From: Diphasiastrum complanatum
Lineage: Eukaryota; Streptophyta; Lycopodiopsida; Lycopodiales; Lycopodiaceae
DNA: 64,000 nucleotides
Assembly (NCBI GenBank): GCA_029204225.1
Contig: CM055112.1
Coordinates: 23,615,171 to 23,679,170, forward strand
Reading direction: 5' to 3'
Part shown: positions 40,020 through 50,260 of the stretch, one piece after another
Layout: each line of letters opens with the position of its first letter
Position numbering within the stretch: position 1 is the first letter of the stretch
Program-made: the position numbers and the translations under genes
The notes under the pieces: generated by a model
What the model was told of the DNA's origin: nothing
The model's database searches: none
What the model saw: only the letters and a program-made list of their open reading frames with translations

Positions 40020-40385
40020 ATCTGTGATGAGGATTCGGATGATGATATTGACATACATGTCCTGCTACGGAAGAAAACCCGTCAATGTTGTAGACAGCCA
40101 ATACAACCTTCATCTCGACGTACCGATCAACGGACACTTCGGGCTTATTTTACTTGATCTCTCTTCTTCAGCTGGACCGGGTTGTGGGCATCCCTGCTTT
40201 CTTGTCAGTCCTACATGGTCCGGGTTGTCGGCGTTTTATTGTTTACATTAATTTAGTTCTCATGTACAATTTTCTTCAGTCTGCACATTGACGATGCTCC
40301 CATGCATCTTTGTACATATGTATCTGTCTTATGCACCTATGGGTGCCTTCAAGATGTTAGTAAAGCTTCTTCTTCTTCTCTCTGT
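40020..40385 (+). mobile_element. 5'-truncated LINE tail (third copy)
   Basis: The frame begins with an acidic patch (DEDSDDDIDIHV) and a basic tail (LRKKTRQCCRQ), like the C-terminal end of the LINE at 47800-50260 (SDDDEDDS, then a basic tail). The last 60 bp match the two full LINE 3' ends: TGTCTTAT, hairpin GCACC-TATG-GGTGC at 40333-40346, then AAGATGTTAGTAAAG and a CTT/CT-rich simple tail. No reverse transcriptase is left. Confidence 0.65.
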
Positions 40386-40423
40386 CTCGATGCTAGCGCC
40401 CATCCAACGCGCCATTTGTCCAC

Positions 40424-40874
40424 AGTTATGAACGTAGCCACGGCTGATCTAGATTTAGTCTATGAAAGCATCACATAAGCAAGACTTAACCCTAGAAAGC
40501 AGGAGAGAGAAAGCTTAAAGAGACTAAAGAAGGAGATCATATCATAAGCCAAGTAACAAATGACACAGAATCCCTACTTATAGCCAAGAGGAAGCCCTAA
40601 AAGGAAGCTTCCAGTGGCTAGGGCCAAACTGAGAGGGAAAATAGTGCGCCCTCCAAGAAGGCCCCCACTCTCAGTAATATGACCAAATAACCAATATAGT
40701 GAATCATAGGGCCCAAGGCCAATAATATGGTCTAAATGTCAATAATAGAGCCCAAGGCCAACCATATAGTCTAAATGTCAAATAATGAATAAAAAAGGGC
40801 CCAAAGCCTGCTTATGCATAAAGTAAAGTAAATGTAAATGGACATGGCGAATGTAATGAGCCGAGCCCATAACT
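40424..40874 (-). repeat. 3' LTR of gypsy B
   Basis: 451 bp, AGTTATG...CATAACT ends, preceded on the minus strand by the polypurine tract at 40875-40885. Confidence 0.96.
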
Positions 40875-40918
40875 CTCCCCGACACAAAAATAAGACCCAA
40901 CTGCCATAAAGGACTGGA

Positions 40919-41698
40919 TCAAGTAACAACAAGCCCTGGAGGATCAACTGGGACAGCATCTGGTGTAGTAACAACTGGAGCAACAGCTGATGTAGAGGAA
41001 TCAACAAGTGCGGCAAGAGCACGAGCCTGATCCGCAAGTGACGGTGTATGATAAAAGACATCAATAGGCTCCCATGTGGCCTCCTCAACAGGACGACCAT
41101 CCCAGTGGACTAGGAACTGAATCTGCCGGCGGCGTCGACTATGATGCAAACGCACCTGAAGGATAGCAGCAGGTAATAAAGGAAAGAGATCCGGTGCAGT
41201 AGGAAACTCAGCATCATGAGGAGCATCATCCTCAATAGCAGCACGTAATAAACTGACATGGAATATATCACAGGCACGTGTGGAAGCAGGAAGCTGAAGA
41301 CGATATGTAACTGGACTAAGAACCTCCAATATACAATAAGGCCCATAATAACGTGGTGCAAGCTTCTCAGTAGAAGCATGGCCCTGAATAAAATGATGAC
41401 GTGCAAACCGTAGGCGTAGATATACCATATCACCAACATGAAACTCAACATGACGTCGATGACGATCAACTGAAGCCTGATAACGCTGCTGGACCTGCTG
41501 CAAATGGGAACTGGCCTGGAGAATAAGCTCACGAGCACCTGATAGAAATGAAGACAATGTCATAGGTGTATCCTCGGGAGGAAGAGGAATACCAGGTAAA
41601 AGAGGTGCATAACCATGAGATAATAAAAATGGTGCAACGCCGGTGCTGGTACTAACAGAGCTGTTATAGCTATACTCTGCCAAACATAAGTGCTGATC
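40919..41698 (-). CDS. Gypsy B integrase C-terminus and chromodomain, downstream of a TAG
   Basis: In frame with 41699-44332 and separated from it by a single TAG at 41699-41701. It contains the end of the integrase region (LAEYSYNSSVSTSTGVAPF, VYLRLRFARHHFIQG) and the GPY-type region (PRYYGPYCILEVLSPV). The chromodomain (IQFLVHWDGRPVEEATWEP) lies at about 41115-41059. The chromodomain would bind modified histones and steer integration. The frame ends at the stop beside 40919, just before the polypurine tract. Without suppression of the TAG it would not be translated, as no ATG begins it. Confidence 0.9.
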   Translation of the reverse strand, partial: DQHLCLAEYSYNSSVSTSTGVAPFLLSHGYAPLLPGIPLPPEDTPMTLSSFLSGARELILQASSHLQQVQQRYQASVDRHRRHVEFHVGDMVYLRLRFARHHFIQGHASTEKLAPRYYGPYCILEVLSPVTYRLQLPASTRACDIFHVSLLRAAIEDDAPHDAEFPTAPDLFPLLPAAILQVRLHHSRRRRQIQFLVHWDGRPVEEATWEPIDVFYHTPSLADQARALAALVDSSTSAVAPVVTTPDAVPVDPPGLVVT

Positions 41699-44332
41699 CT
41701 AATCCTTCCCTGAAGGAGTAACAAAATGGCGCAAATAATCCTCAAGGATCCTGTTAAGGACCTCAGACTGCCCATCAGAAGTAGAATGATAAGCAGACCC
41801 CATAAAAAGCTGTACATCCAATATACGCATAAGCTCTATCCAGAACAATGATGTAAACTTACTATCCCGATCAGAAAGGATAGTACGAGGAAACCCATGT
41901 AGGCGAAATATCTCTGAAAGGAACAAGCGTGCACACTGCTCTGCTGTGATAGTACTGCGGACGGGTATGAAATGTGCCTGTTTCGAGAACCTGTCAACTA
42001 CCACCATACATGAATTGTGACCACGACGGGTGCGGGGAAGGCCAACGATGAAGTCCATAGAAATATCAGTCCACTGGCGGTGAGGAATAGGCCAACTCTG
42101 AAGCAAACCAGCGGACTTAGCACGGGAGTACTTATTACGTAAGCAGAAAGGACAGGTACAAAAAAGTACAACAAGCTCTTTCCTAAGGGATGGCCAATAG
42201 AAATGATCCTTAAGACGAGCATAAGACTTCTGAAAACCAAAATGACCCCCAACTGGGGACGAATGAGCATCCGAAAACAACTGAGAACGGATACCCAAAG
42301 AACTAGGAATACAAAGAGAACCATGATGATAAAGACGGTGGTCAACAATGGAATAAGCCTGATGAGGTGAAGACGACATAGGTGGAGCAGAACTATAAAC
42401 ATCACGAAAATCAGAACATGTAAGATAAGCAGATGGAAGATCATCAAACCAGGAAGGGATCGTGACAACAACGGTATTCAATAAAGCAGGAAGTCTAGAC
42501 AATGCGTCAGCAGCAGTGTTAGCACGAGCAAGACGATACAAAATAGAAAAATCAAAAGATTGTAAAAACTGCAACCAACGAAACTGACGATCACTAAGAT
42601 CACGCTGGGAGAAGAGATAATGTAAGGACTGATGATCAGTAACGATATCAAAAGGAACACGGTACAGGTAATGGCGCCACTTCTTAAGAGCATAGATAAT
42701 GGCAAGAAGCTCTTTCTCATGGACAGAATAACGTTGCTCATAAGAGCGTAAACGACGCGACTCATAAGCAATAATACACTGAGACTGACGAAGCAAGGCA
42801 CCCAAACCAACATTACTAGCATCGGTCTCAACAATAAATTTCTGATCAAACTGTGGTAAACACAGGACAGAGGCCTCCACAACAGCACGATGAAGAGCGT
42901 CAAAGGCGAACTGACAATCAGATGTCCAAACAAAAGCACTAGACTTCTTCAAAAGGGCATGAAGAGGGGCAGCCACAGTGGCAAAGTGAGGAACAGGACG
43001 ACGAAGGTGAGTAGCGAGACCAAGAAACATGCGAACATGGTGGACATCTGTGGGAACAGGCCAATCAGCGATTGCCTGAACCTTATGAGGGTCCAAACGA
43101 ATACGACCATCACAAATGAGAAATCCTAAAAACTCAATCTCAACAACAACAAAGGAACACTTAGAAAGTTTAGCAAACAACTGGTGATGAACAAGCAATT
43201 GAAAAACAGATGAAAGATGTAACACATGCTCATCAAGAGTCTTACTAAAAACAAGAATATCATCAAAATAAACTAAAACACAACGACCAAGGAGAGGACG
43301 CATGATGTTATTCATCACATTCTGGAACGTAGGTGGACCATTAGTAACACCAAAAGGAAGAACACGAAACTCATACAAACCAAGATGGGTACGAAACGCA
43401 GTCTTGTGTTCGTCCGAAGGATGCATCCTAATCTGGTGATAGCCGAAACGTAAGTCTATCTTAGAGAAAAGATGAGAGGTGCCTAACTGGTCAAAGAGAT
43501 CATCCATGTGAGGAATAGGATACTGGTTACGGATGATCAACTTATTGAGGGCACGATAATCAATGCAGAGGCATTTGGAACCATCTTTCTTACTGACAAG
43601 GAGAACAGGGGCACCAAAAGGACTGTGACTAGGAACAATAAGGCCCTGATCTAGTAAAGCAGTAATCTGAAGCTCAACCTCATCACGCTCAGACTTAGAC
43701 ATACGGTAAGGAGGCCGGGAGGGAGGAGCAGAACTAGGACGCAAATCAATATGGTGGTTCACATCACGTAATGGTGGTAGCGTCGTAGGTTCTGAAAAGA
43801 CAAATGCATACTGATGTAATAAGTCAAAGATCACCTGAGGAACAACTGCTGGAGGAGAGGTAGTCACTGGAGAATCTGCTGCAGCACGCTGAACACATAA
43901 TAAAGCTGCACAATGAGCCTTAGGTAGGCTGCGGATAAACTGCTTCCCACTGATCAGCTGGAAATCTGCCTTAGAATCAATACCAGCAAGTGAGCGGGTC
44001 ATTGCATCATGAACAAATGTCAATGTCTGCTGAGCCAGGTCCAAAGTAACCGCTCCCAATGAAGCAAACCAATCAGCACCAAGGATAAGGTCGTAGCGCT
44101 CCAGAGGAATGATATAAAGATCTGCCTGTCCAGAAAAATCACCAATGCGGTAGGATAATCCCTGAAACATCTGAGAACTAGGAAATGAGTGAGAACTGAC
44201 AACCTCAACTGTGAGAGGCTGTGGAGCAGGAATAGGTGAAGCGCGTATCCGGCTGAGAACATAACTGCTGATAAAGAAATGAGTGTTGCCGGTATCAACT
44301 AAAGCAATATACTCACGACCAGTAATGCGCAC
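41699..44332 (-). CDS. Gypsy B pol: protease, RT, RNase H, integrase (877 codons to a TAG)
   Basis: Residues about 8-18 carry the aspartic protease motif (IALVDTGNTH). RT runs from about residue 200 (PPYRMSKSERDEVE) with YFDD at residues 355-358 (43259-43270). RNase H starts at VETDASNVGLGA (about 501) and keeps VTDHQSL. Integrase follows with CTCPFCLRNK in its zinc region and core aspartates in DISMDFI and ILSDRDSKF. Upstream, the same frame continues toward the gag zinc knuckle (44550-44590), so gag and pol may be one polyprotein. The 877-codon frame ends at TAG 41699-41701, where the next in-frame sequence continues the integrase. Element A has the same TAG. Confidence 0.95.
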   Translation of the reverse strand: MRITGREYIALVDTGNTHFFISSYVLSRIRASPIPAPQPLTVEVVSSHSFPSSQMFQGLSYRIGDFSGQADLYIIPLERYDLILGADWFASLGAVTLDLAQQTLTFVHDAMTRSLAGIDSKADFQLISGKQFIRSLPKAHCAALLCVQRAAADSPVTTSPPAVVPQVIFDLLHQYAFVFSEPTTLPPLRDVNHHIDLRPSSAPPSRPPYRMSKSERDEVELQITALLDQGLIVPSHSPFGAPVLLVSKKDGSKCLCIDYRALNKLIIRNQYPIPHMDDLFDQLGTSHLFSKIDLRFGYHQIRMHPSDEHKTAFRTHLGLYEFRVLPFGVTNGPPTFQNVMNNIMRPLLGRCVLVYFDDILVFSKTLDEHVLHLSSVFQLLVHHQLFAKLSKCSFVVVEIEFLGFLICDGRIRLDPHKVQAIADWPVPTDVHHVRMFLGLATHLRRPVPHFATVAAPLHALLKKSSAFVWTSDCQFAFDALHRAVVEASVLCLPQFDQKFIVETDASNVGLGALLRQSQCIIAYESRRLRSYEQRYSVHEKELLAIIYALKKWRHYLYRVPFDIVTDHQSLHYLFSQRDLSDRQFRWLQFLQSFDFSILYRLARANTAADALSRLPALLNTVVVTIPSWFDDLPSAYLTCSDFRDVYSSAPPMSSSPHQAYSIVDHRLYHHGSLCIPSSLGIRSQLFSDAHSSPVGGHFGFQKSYARLKDHFYWPSLRKELVVLFCTCPFCLRNKYSRAKSAGLLQSWPIPHRQWTDISMDFIVGLPRTRRGHNSCMVVVDRFSKQAHFIPVRSTITAEQCARLFLSEIFRLHGFPRTILSDRDSKFTSLFWIELMRILDVQLFMGSAYHSTSDGQSEVLNRILEDYLRHFVTPSGKD

Positions 44333-45622
44333 ACGTAGCCGAATGGAGCGAGGACCGGGGCACCCTGTCCAAGTAGCATAAGCAAGCTGAGCATGGCAAG
44401 TAGCAGGAAGTAAATCAGTAGAAGGCTCAGGAGATAGATCAGGCTCATCAGATATATGAATGTAGATATCGGACTCATCTGGGGTAGTGCCCTCATGGTA
44501 GAAAACAACAGTAGAAGTAGGCAGGGGCTGGCGGCAATCACGAGCAATGTGGCCAGGACTCTTACAACGAAAGCAAAGACGCTTCTGCTGAATGTCAGCG
44601 AACTCTGCAGACGTGTAACGTCGGACAAAAGCAGGACGAGGAGGCGGAGGGCAAGGAGCGGGAGAAGTAAGAGAAGAGGTCGGGACGACAGTGAATGGGG
44701 CAGATGGGGCCGGAGATGGTAGAGGTGAAAGAGATGGACGGGGTCGGGAAAAGCGAATGGGAGCAGGATCAGGGTACTTATGCTATAAAGTACTAGCAAG
44801 GGACATGGCCTCAACAAGTGTGGGTGGACGGAAAGAAGAGACATCGTATCGTAGAGCACCACGAAGTCCAGCAATGTAGGGAAATAAGCTCGGTGGGCTG
44901 AAGATCTGTAAAGAGGTAGGAAAGGTCCATAAACTGATCTGTATAGGAAGAAAGATCACCAGTCTGAGTAAGACTTTAGAATATATCACGCTGGCGGCTC
45001 AGCCACTAAGGGTCAATCATAGCATGACGAAGACCACGACGAAAGGTAGGCCATAACTGGAGACCGTCCCGATCAGGGTCAAGTCGGTAGACCCGCCACC
45101 AAGTGGCAGCACGTCCATCTAAATGTAAGGCGGCTAACTGGATCTTTTGAGGATCAGTCTTAGGGTAAATCTGAAAATAAGTATCAAGCTTTGCAAACCA
45201 ATTCTCTAACAAGTTCCCGTCACAGGAACCAGAATAGGTGGCAAGCTGTACCCGATCACGAAAATCTCGAGCAAAATGTGGCTCAGGAGCTAGATGTCGT
45301 GGAAAATGTGACTCAGGAGCTGTAGGACGTGGAAAACCGGGTGGTGGGTTAGGTGGAAAATGAGGCCCACCGCCAAAGTAGACGAGGATGGAAGTCCAAA
45401 TGGAGACCCAAATGATGAATGAACAGGGGCTTTGCCAGGTCCATGTGGCTGTAAGGAATCAATCTGTGACTGCATAGTGGCAAAGCCGGTCTGTAGAGTG
45501 GTAAAACTGGTCATCATTTGGTCGAAACGACTACTGAGAAGAGTAAGAGAGTCACGCATATCAGCAAACTGTTCATCTAAAGGTCCGGAATGACTCGCAG
45601 GTGTAGTGGGTGAGCTAGCCAT
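44333..45622 (-). pseudogene. Gypsy B gag, frame-broken
   Basis: ATG at 45622 (MASSPTTPASHSG). Intact blocks include LDTYFQIYPKTDPQKIQLAA and WWRVYRLDPDRDG (45212-45006), YIAGLRGALRYDVSSF (about 44880-44830) and a zinc knuckle (FRCKSPGHIARDC type) near 44580-44545. Against A there is a 4-bp loss at about 45376, a 2-bp loss at about 44879, and TAG at 44783-44785 where A reads CAG. The element is therefore young but cannot make full Gag. Confidence 0.88.
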
Positions 45623-46629
45623 GAGGAAGAAAAAGTAAGCGAGAAAAGAAATGTGCCAAACAATTGGACGAACTGAAGGAGAAGACATAAGTCGTCACAA
45701 CAGGCACGCCAATGAAAAGACACAATAGAACTCGCGATGGAAGATGAACGGAAAGGACAACTAAGTAAGAAATACCTCGTAACCGCAACCGGAAGTGAGC
45801 TGAAAAATAGCGGCGATATGTCGAGGTACCGGGCAACCTCCAAAAAAGATGCTAAGGGCCCGACAACGTGGAGTAAACGGTGGGTAAAAGTATGGGAAAC
45901 AATAATGGATTATGGGGCTGGAAAGGGAGCAGCAAGGAAAGGAAGTGATAACAAAAAGGAAGTATGGGCAGTGAGGAAACAAGGCTGAAAAATCAGAGAT
46001 CGCCCTTCAAGGGTAAAAAAAAGTTTGCGATAAAGACGGGGAGTAATCCCGATGCGCGATGAAGTTGGGTGGGAGTGGCTTTCGAAGCATCTGGGCGTGT
46101 TTGTATTGTCCGGAGTAGGGTTGCGAACACAGACAGCAGTGTAGGAGGGTGAGCTGAAATTGAGGCGGATGTAGGGCGCCAGCTATGGTGGAGTGTGGGC
46201 GTCCAAGAGAGGTAGTAAACGGCAAAAAAAAAAGTTGGATCAAAAAGATGGGTTGGTAGGGCGCTAGGAGTGGCTGATGGAAGGTGGCGAATAGGGGCAG
46301 CAAAAAGCGGAAATTTTCAGCAAAGGAAGGAGCAGTAGGGTGCTGGTCAGCAAGCATGAGGGCGCCCAATAGGGCAGCAAATAGGAGGCAATAGGGCGCC
46401 CAAAATAGGGGAGGAAAAAGGCTGCAAATGCAGCAGTAGGCAGCCAGCAAGAGGGCGCTAGAAATGGGCAACAAGTGGGCGTCTGTCCTCCTCCGATCCG
46501 TCGTGAAAATCTGCAAGACAAGTGTGGAGAAATGCTGAAGATCCGACTGAAAAATGGTGAAGATCCAAGCTGAAAATGGGCGCCCTCCTGTGAGAGAAAA
46601 ATCTGCTCAATGGAGATGCTCAGGAAAGT
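45623..46629 (-). other. Leader of gypsy B
   Basis: About 1 kb between primer site and gag, with the same GGCGCC/GCTGCC-type degenerate units as A but a single copy of the 61-bp segment duplicated in A. Long open frames here encode nothing recognisable. Confidence 0.7.
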
Positions 46630-46641
46630 GCTGTGATACCA
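46630..46641 (-). other. Primer-binding site of gypsy B, one mismatch
   Basis: The minus strand reads TGGTATCACAGC; element A and the copia elements have TGGTATCAGAGC. The site directly abuts the LTR end ACT. Confidence 0.9.
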
Positions 46642-47092
46642 AGTTATGAACGTAGCCACGGCTGATCTAGATTTAGTCTATGAAAGCATCACATAAGCAA
46701 GACTTAACCCTAGAAAGCAGGAGAGAGAAAGCTTAAAGAGACTAAAGAAGGAGATCATATCATAAGCCAAGTAACAAATGACACAGAATCCCTACTTATA
46801 GCCAAGAGGAAGCCCTAAAAGGAAGCTTCCAGTGGCTAGGGCCAAACTGAGAGGGAAAATAGTGCGCCCTCCAAGAAGGCCCCCACTCTCAGTAATATGA
46901 CCAAATAACCAATATAGTGAATCATAGGGCCCAAGGCCAATAATATGGTCTAAATGTCAATAATAGGGCCCAAGGCCAACCATATAGTCTAAATGTCAAA
47001 TAATGAATAAAAAAGGGCCCAAAGCCTGCTTATGCATAAAGTAAAGTAAATGTAAATGGACATGGCGAATGTAATGAGCCGAGTCCATAACT
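46642..47092 (-). repeat. 5' LTR of gypsy B, with TATA box
   Basis: 451 bp. TATAAGTA on the minus strand at 46793-46800 marks the U3 promoter. The outer end meets TCCAC. Confidence 0.95.
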
Positions 47093-47097
47093 TCCAC

Positions 47098-47799
47098 CCT
47101 CCTAGCGTGCCTTTCTGGCCACCTGCCGCCTTTCTGGCTGCCACCCACCTATCCACTAGCTGCCAGCCAAATGTCCGCCACCCAGTGTGCCACCTGTCCA
47201 CCCTTCTAGCACTCCTTTCTGGCTATCTGCCGCCTTTCTGGCTATCTGCTGCCTGCCACCTGTCCGCCAGCTGCCAACCAGTGGGCTTCTTTCTGGCCAC
47301 CTATCCGTTTGCCGCTAGCGAGCCACCTGTCCACTCTCCTAACCCAGCTCGCCACCTGTCCACCTGACCGCCATCTGGGCGCCACTTGCTGCCATGCCTC
47401 CCAAGAAAATTAGGTCCCCTCTTGCCACACAAGCAGCTGCCTGCATGGCAGACCAGCCCGTTGCCATGCAGGCAACACCTGCCTGCGTGACAGATCCTGC
47501 TATGGCCGTGCAGGCAGTGCCTGTCTGCATGGCAGAAGCCCCCGTCCATGTCCCTGTCTCAACCTCCACCTCCTTCCTCTGATCGTACCCCTTTTCGATA
47601 CTGCTGGGATACTTCAGTTTCCTAAACAAACTACCGCTCTTCCACCAAAGTCTTCGTGTTTTGCTGAGGGTATTGGATCTCCATATCAGGACCTACATTT
47701 CCCCCACCACCATTTCTAATCACTCATTTCTCTCCTTTGATATCGGCCACCTTCAACCCACTCATCCATCTACACCACCCATGCTTACTCGAGCACCTA
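47098..47799 (+). other. C-rich leader-like sequence with a short proline/alanine frame
   Basis: CTGCC, GCCACCTG and TTTCTGGC phrases recur irregularly to about 47390. A 62-codon frame (47394-47582, MPPKKIRSPLATQAAACMAD...) with repeated GCATGGCAGA/GCCATGCAGG words follows. The composition resembles the gypsy leaders in this window and the C-rich block at 53629-54120. It was continuous with 40386-40423 before gypsy B inserted. It could be the 5' region of the following LINE or a gypsy relic. Confidence 0.35.
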
Positions 47800-50260
47800 A
47801 GTACACATTTGATCCCACTTACATGCCACTATACTAGCAGTCCTTGGCTTCACTTTTACACTCCTTTTCTCATGACAATCCAGTCGACATCCAGGCCGCT
47901 TTTCTAACCACCTCACTCCACTCGGCTGCCTCGCTAACCTTCCCCACAAAACCCCATCCCAAAAAGACTCGACGCACACCTTGACTATTGCAACCCCCCC
48001 ATGATATGATACCGAGTGCCGTTCTCTTCATCAATCGGTAAACTATTCACGTACCCATGCTCCACATCTACTTCGATCCTACCATTGTGTTCTCCGCCGT
48101 AAGAAGCGTTCCTATGATGATTCTGAAGGGAAACGTCTTATTGACCTTCTTTTCAATTCTTCCTCGGTTGCTTTTTGGCGTGAGTTCATTCCTCGCTCTC
48201 CACCACCTCTCCTGGAGGACATTCGCATTTGGACTGCTTATGCTACTAGCTTGTATATTTCCCCTATCAACTCCCCTATCTCTATATCCCCACGACCATC
48301 TGAGTTCTCTTTCTTCACATCTGGCATGGTACTTGCAGCCATCAAGAAGATGAAGTCCCACAAGGCCAAAGATATTGAAGACCTTGAGTCTGATCTCCTT
48401 TCCCATGCCTCTAACTTACTCGCTCCCGCCATAGCCACCCTTCTTAATTCTACAATTGTTTCCGGTTTCCCGTCATCCCGGTGCACTAACATTATCCACC
48501 CCATCCATAAGAATGGTGACCCCATGATTCCAAGTAACTACCGCACCATTATGATTGTGCATGTCCTAGCGAAACTATATGGTACTATACTTCGGTCTGT
48601 TGTGAGCTCAGAGGCGGAGACTAGGAGACTACATGCTATGCGTCAGGCAGGTTTTCGAGCCCGTCACTCTACTACAGATCACATCTTCACATTACGGGCC
48701 TTGATTGAGGAGGCTAAGCACAGGAGAGAGAGGATTTATTGTTGTTTTGTGGACTTCAGGAAAGCCTTTGATTCTGTTCCTCACTCATTGGTCATCCAAA
48801 GATTCCGAGACCTCGGCTTCTCCACCGACATCGTTCTCGCTGTGATGGCACTTTATGAGCGTGTCCTGGGATGCTTCCGGCATAGCAGTGGCATATCCGA
48901 TCACATTTGGAGCACTATTGGGGTGAAGCAGGGTTGCTCCCTCTCACCAGTCCTCTTTGGCTTGCATATTGATAGTTGGAGAGAATCATTACACAGTGTG
49001 GTGGTGCTGATTGCAGGCTTGGGGACATCTTGATTGCCATCCTCCTTTATGCCGATGATGTGGTGTTGGAGTCTCACCGACCAGAGAGGGTCTACAGCGA
49101 CAGTTGGATTGCTTACATGAGTTTTGCACCAGATGGGGCCTAGGGGTGAACATTGGGAAGACCAAGGTTGTGGTCTTCAACACTTCTCGAGCATTCATGT
49201 AGCGACATGAGCTTACTTTTGATGGAAAAGTTCTAGAGGTGGTTCCTATACCTACCTGGGGATCCTTTTCTCAGGTCCTACTTCCAGCATGAGATAGGCC
49301 GCTACCACTCGACTGGGGAAGGGACATTCCTCCCTGGTCCAGCTAGAGCGATTTTGTTTCTGGAAGTCCATCCAGGATGCTCGCAGTAAGTGTCGCCTCT
49401 TTGATACCATTGTCACCCCTACGGCTCTATCTGCGGCAAAGGCATGGTGTACAAGGCCCCCCTCTTCACACTGGGCCAGTCTTTCACAATTACAGACCAC
49501 CATGCTAGCTCGGTTGATTCGAGCAAAGCCTTTTGTTCCACATGAGATTCTCCTAGCCGAGTTTGTAGTTCCACCTGTACAGATCGAGGAAACTCTTCAG
49601 CTCATTACCTATATAGAGAGGGTACAGTTGTTACCAGAGGTAGATAGATGATACATACAGATTGCACTATCCTCCTCACAGTGTCTTCAAGATCAGGGCT
49701 ACAGATTATCATGGTTCTCTCAGGCATCTCGCCTCTACTTGAGTCATTTGGTATCTCCATCACAGAGCTTCCCTTAGGCACCCATCTATGTATCAGACGA
49801 TGATGAGGATGATAGCCGCTTACATGATAGCCGCTTACATGCTCATACAGATCAGAGACAACGTACTTCCCATCATGTTACCGCCAGGATCACCAGACAT
49901 AATACACAGAGACATACTACTACTCCACATGCTCATGCTCATAGACGACATTAGCAAGCTCCAGTGCTTTCTCACATTGCGGCTCGCATTACATCTTTCT
50001 ATAGCATCAGCACAGCCGCAACAGCATCAGCACAGTCTTGACATCTTGACATGGATAAATAGGATTATTATGCACACATACTCTCGCATACATGTCTATT
50101 TTAGTTTGTATTGGATGTTTTTCTTTATTACAGTTTGGAGACGTTTTATACGCTCCCATGGTTACCACACACTTGACATGTACTTCATTAGTCATATATG
50201 CCTTTTGGCATGGAAAAGACATTAATAAAGCTCTCTCTCTCTCTCTCTATCTCTCTAAAA
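47800..50260 (+). pseudogene. LINE (non-LTR retrotransposon) 1, frame-broken
   Basis: The linker between endonuclease and RT begins near 47800 (YTFDPTYMP...). WYDTECRSLH-type residues appear near 48010 across frameshifts. RT is clearest at 48329-48984: AIKKMKSHKAKD, then QAGFRARHSTTDHIFTL, CCFVDFRKAFDSVPH and IGVKQGCSLSPVLF. The YADD box is at 49048-49059 in another frame. MLARLIRAKPFVPHEILLAEF (near 49500-49560) matches LINE 2. The C-terminal zinc-finger part present in LINE 2 is missing, an internal loss of roughly 450 bp near 49780. A 15-bp word is doubled at 49812-49841. The 3' end has the hairpin at 50198-50211, GACATTAATAAAG and a CT tail. No endonuclease is seen, so it is probably 5'-truncated. 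Confidence 0.87.
50198..50211 (+). other. LINE 1 3'-end hairpin
   Basis: ATGCC-TTTT-GGCAT, followed by GGAAAAGACATTAATAAAG and (CT)n. It matches in position the hairpins at 53504-53517 and 40333-40346 but with different paired bases. Confidence 0.75.

Larger units (their letters stand above)
40424..47092 (-). mobile_element. Complete Ty3/gypsy chromovirus, element B (young)
   Basis: A 6669-bp sister of element A with LTRs at 40424-40874 and 46642-47092, each 451 bp. They differ at about two positions by eye, so this is the youngest insertion in the window. The flanking duplication is TCCAC (40419-40423 and 47093-47097). Pol is nearly complete with one TAG. Gag is broken by a 4-bp and a 2-bp deletion and one TAG. 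It lies within the 20-kb SDR intron in the gene's sense orientation, inserted into older sequence next to a LINE tail. Confidence 0.96.

Noticed and set aside
41699..41701. Programmed stop-codon readthrough as the firm explanation of the shared TAG
   Set aside because: The downstream context is not the known plant readthrough motif, and shared descent from a stop-bearing source explains it; kept only as a hypothesis.
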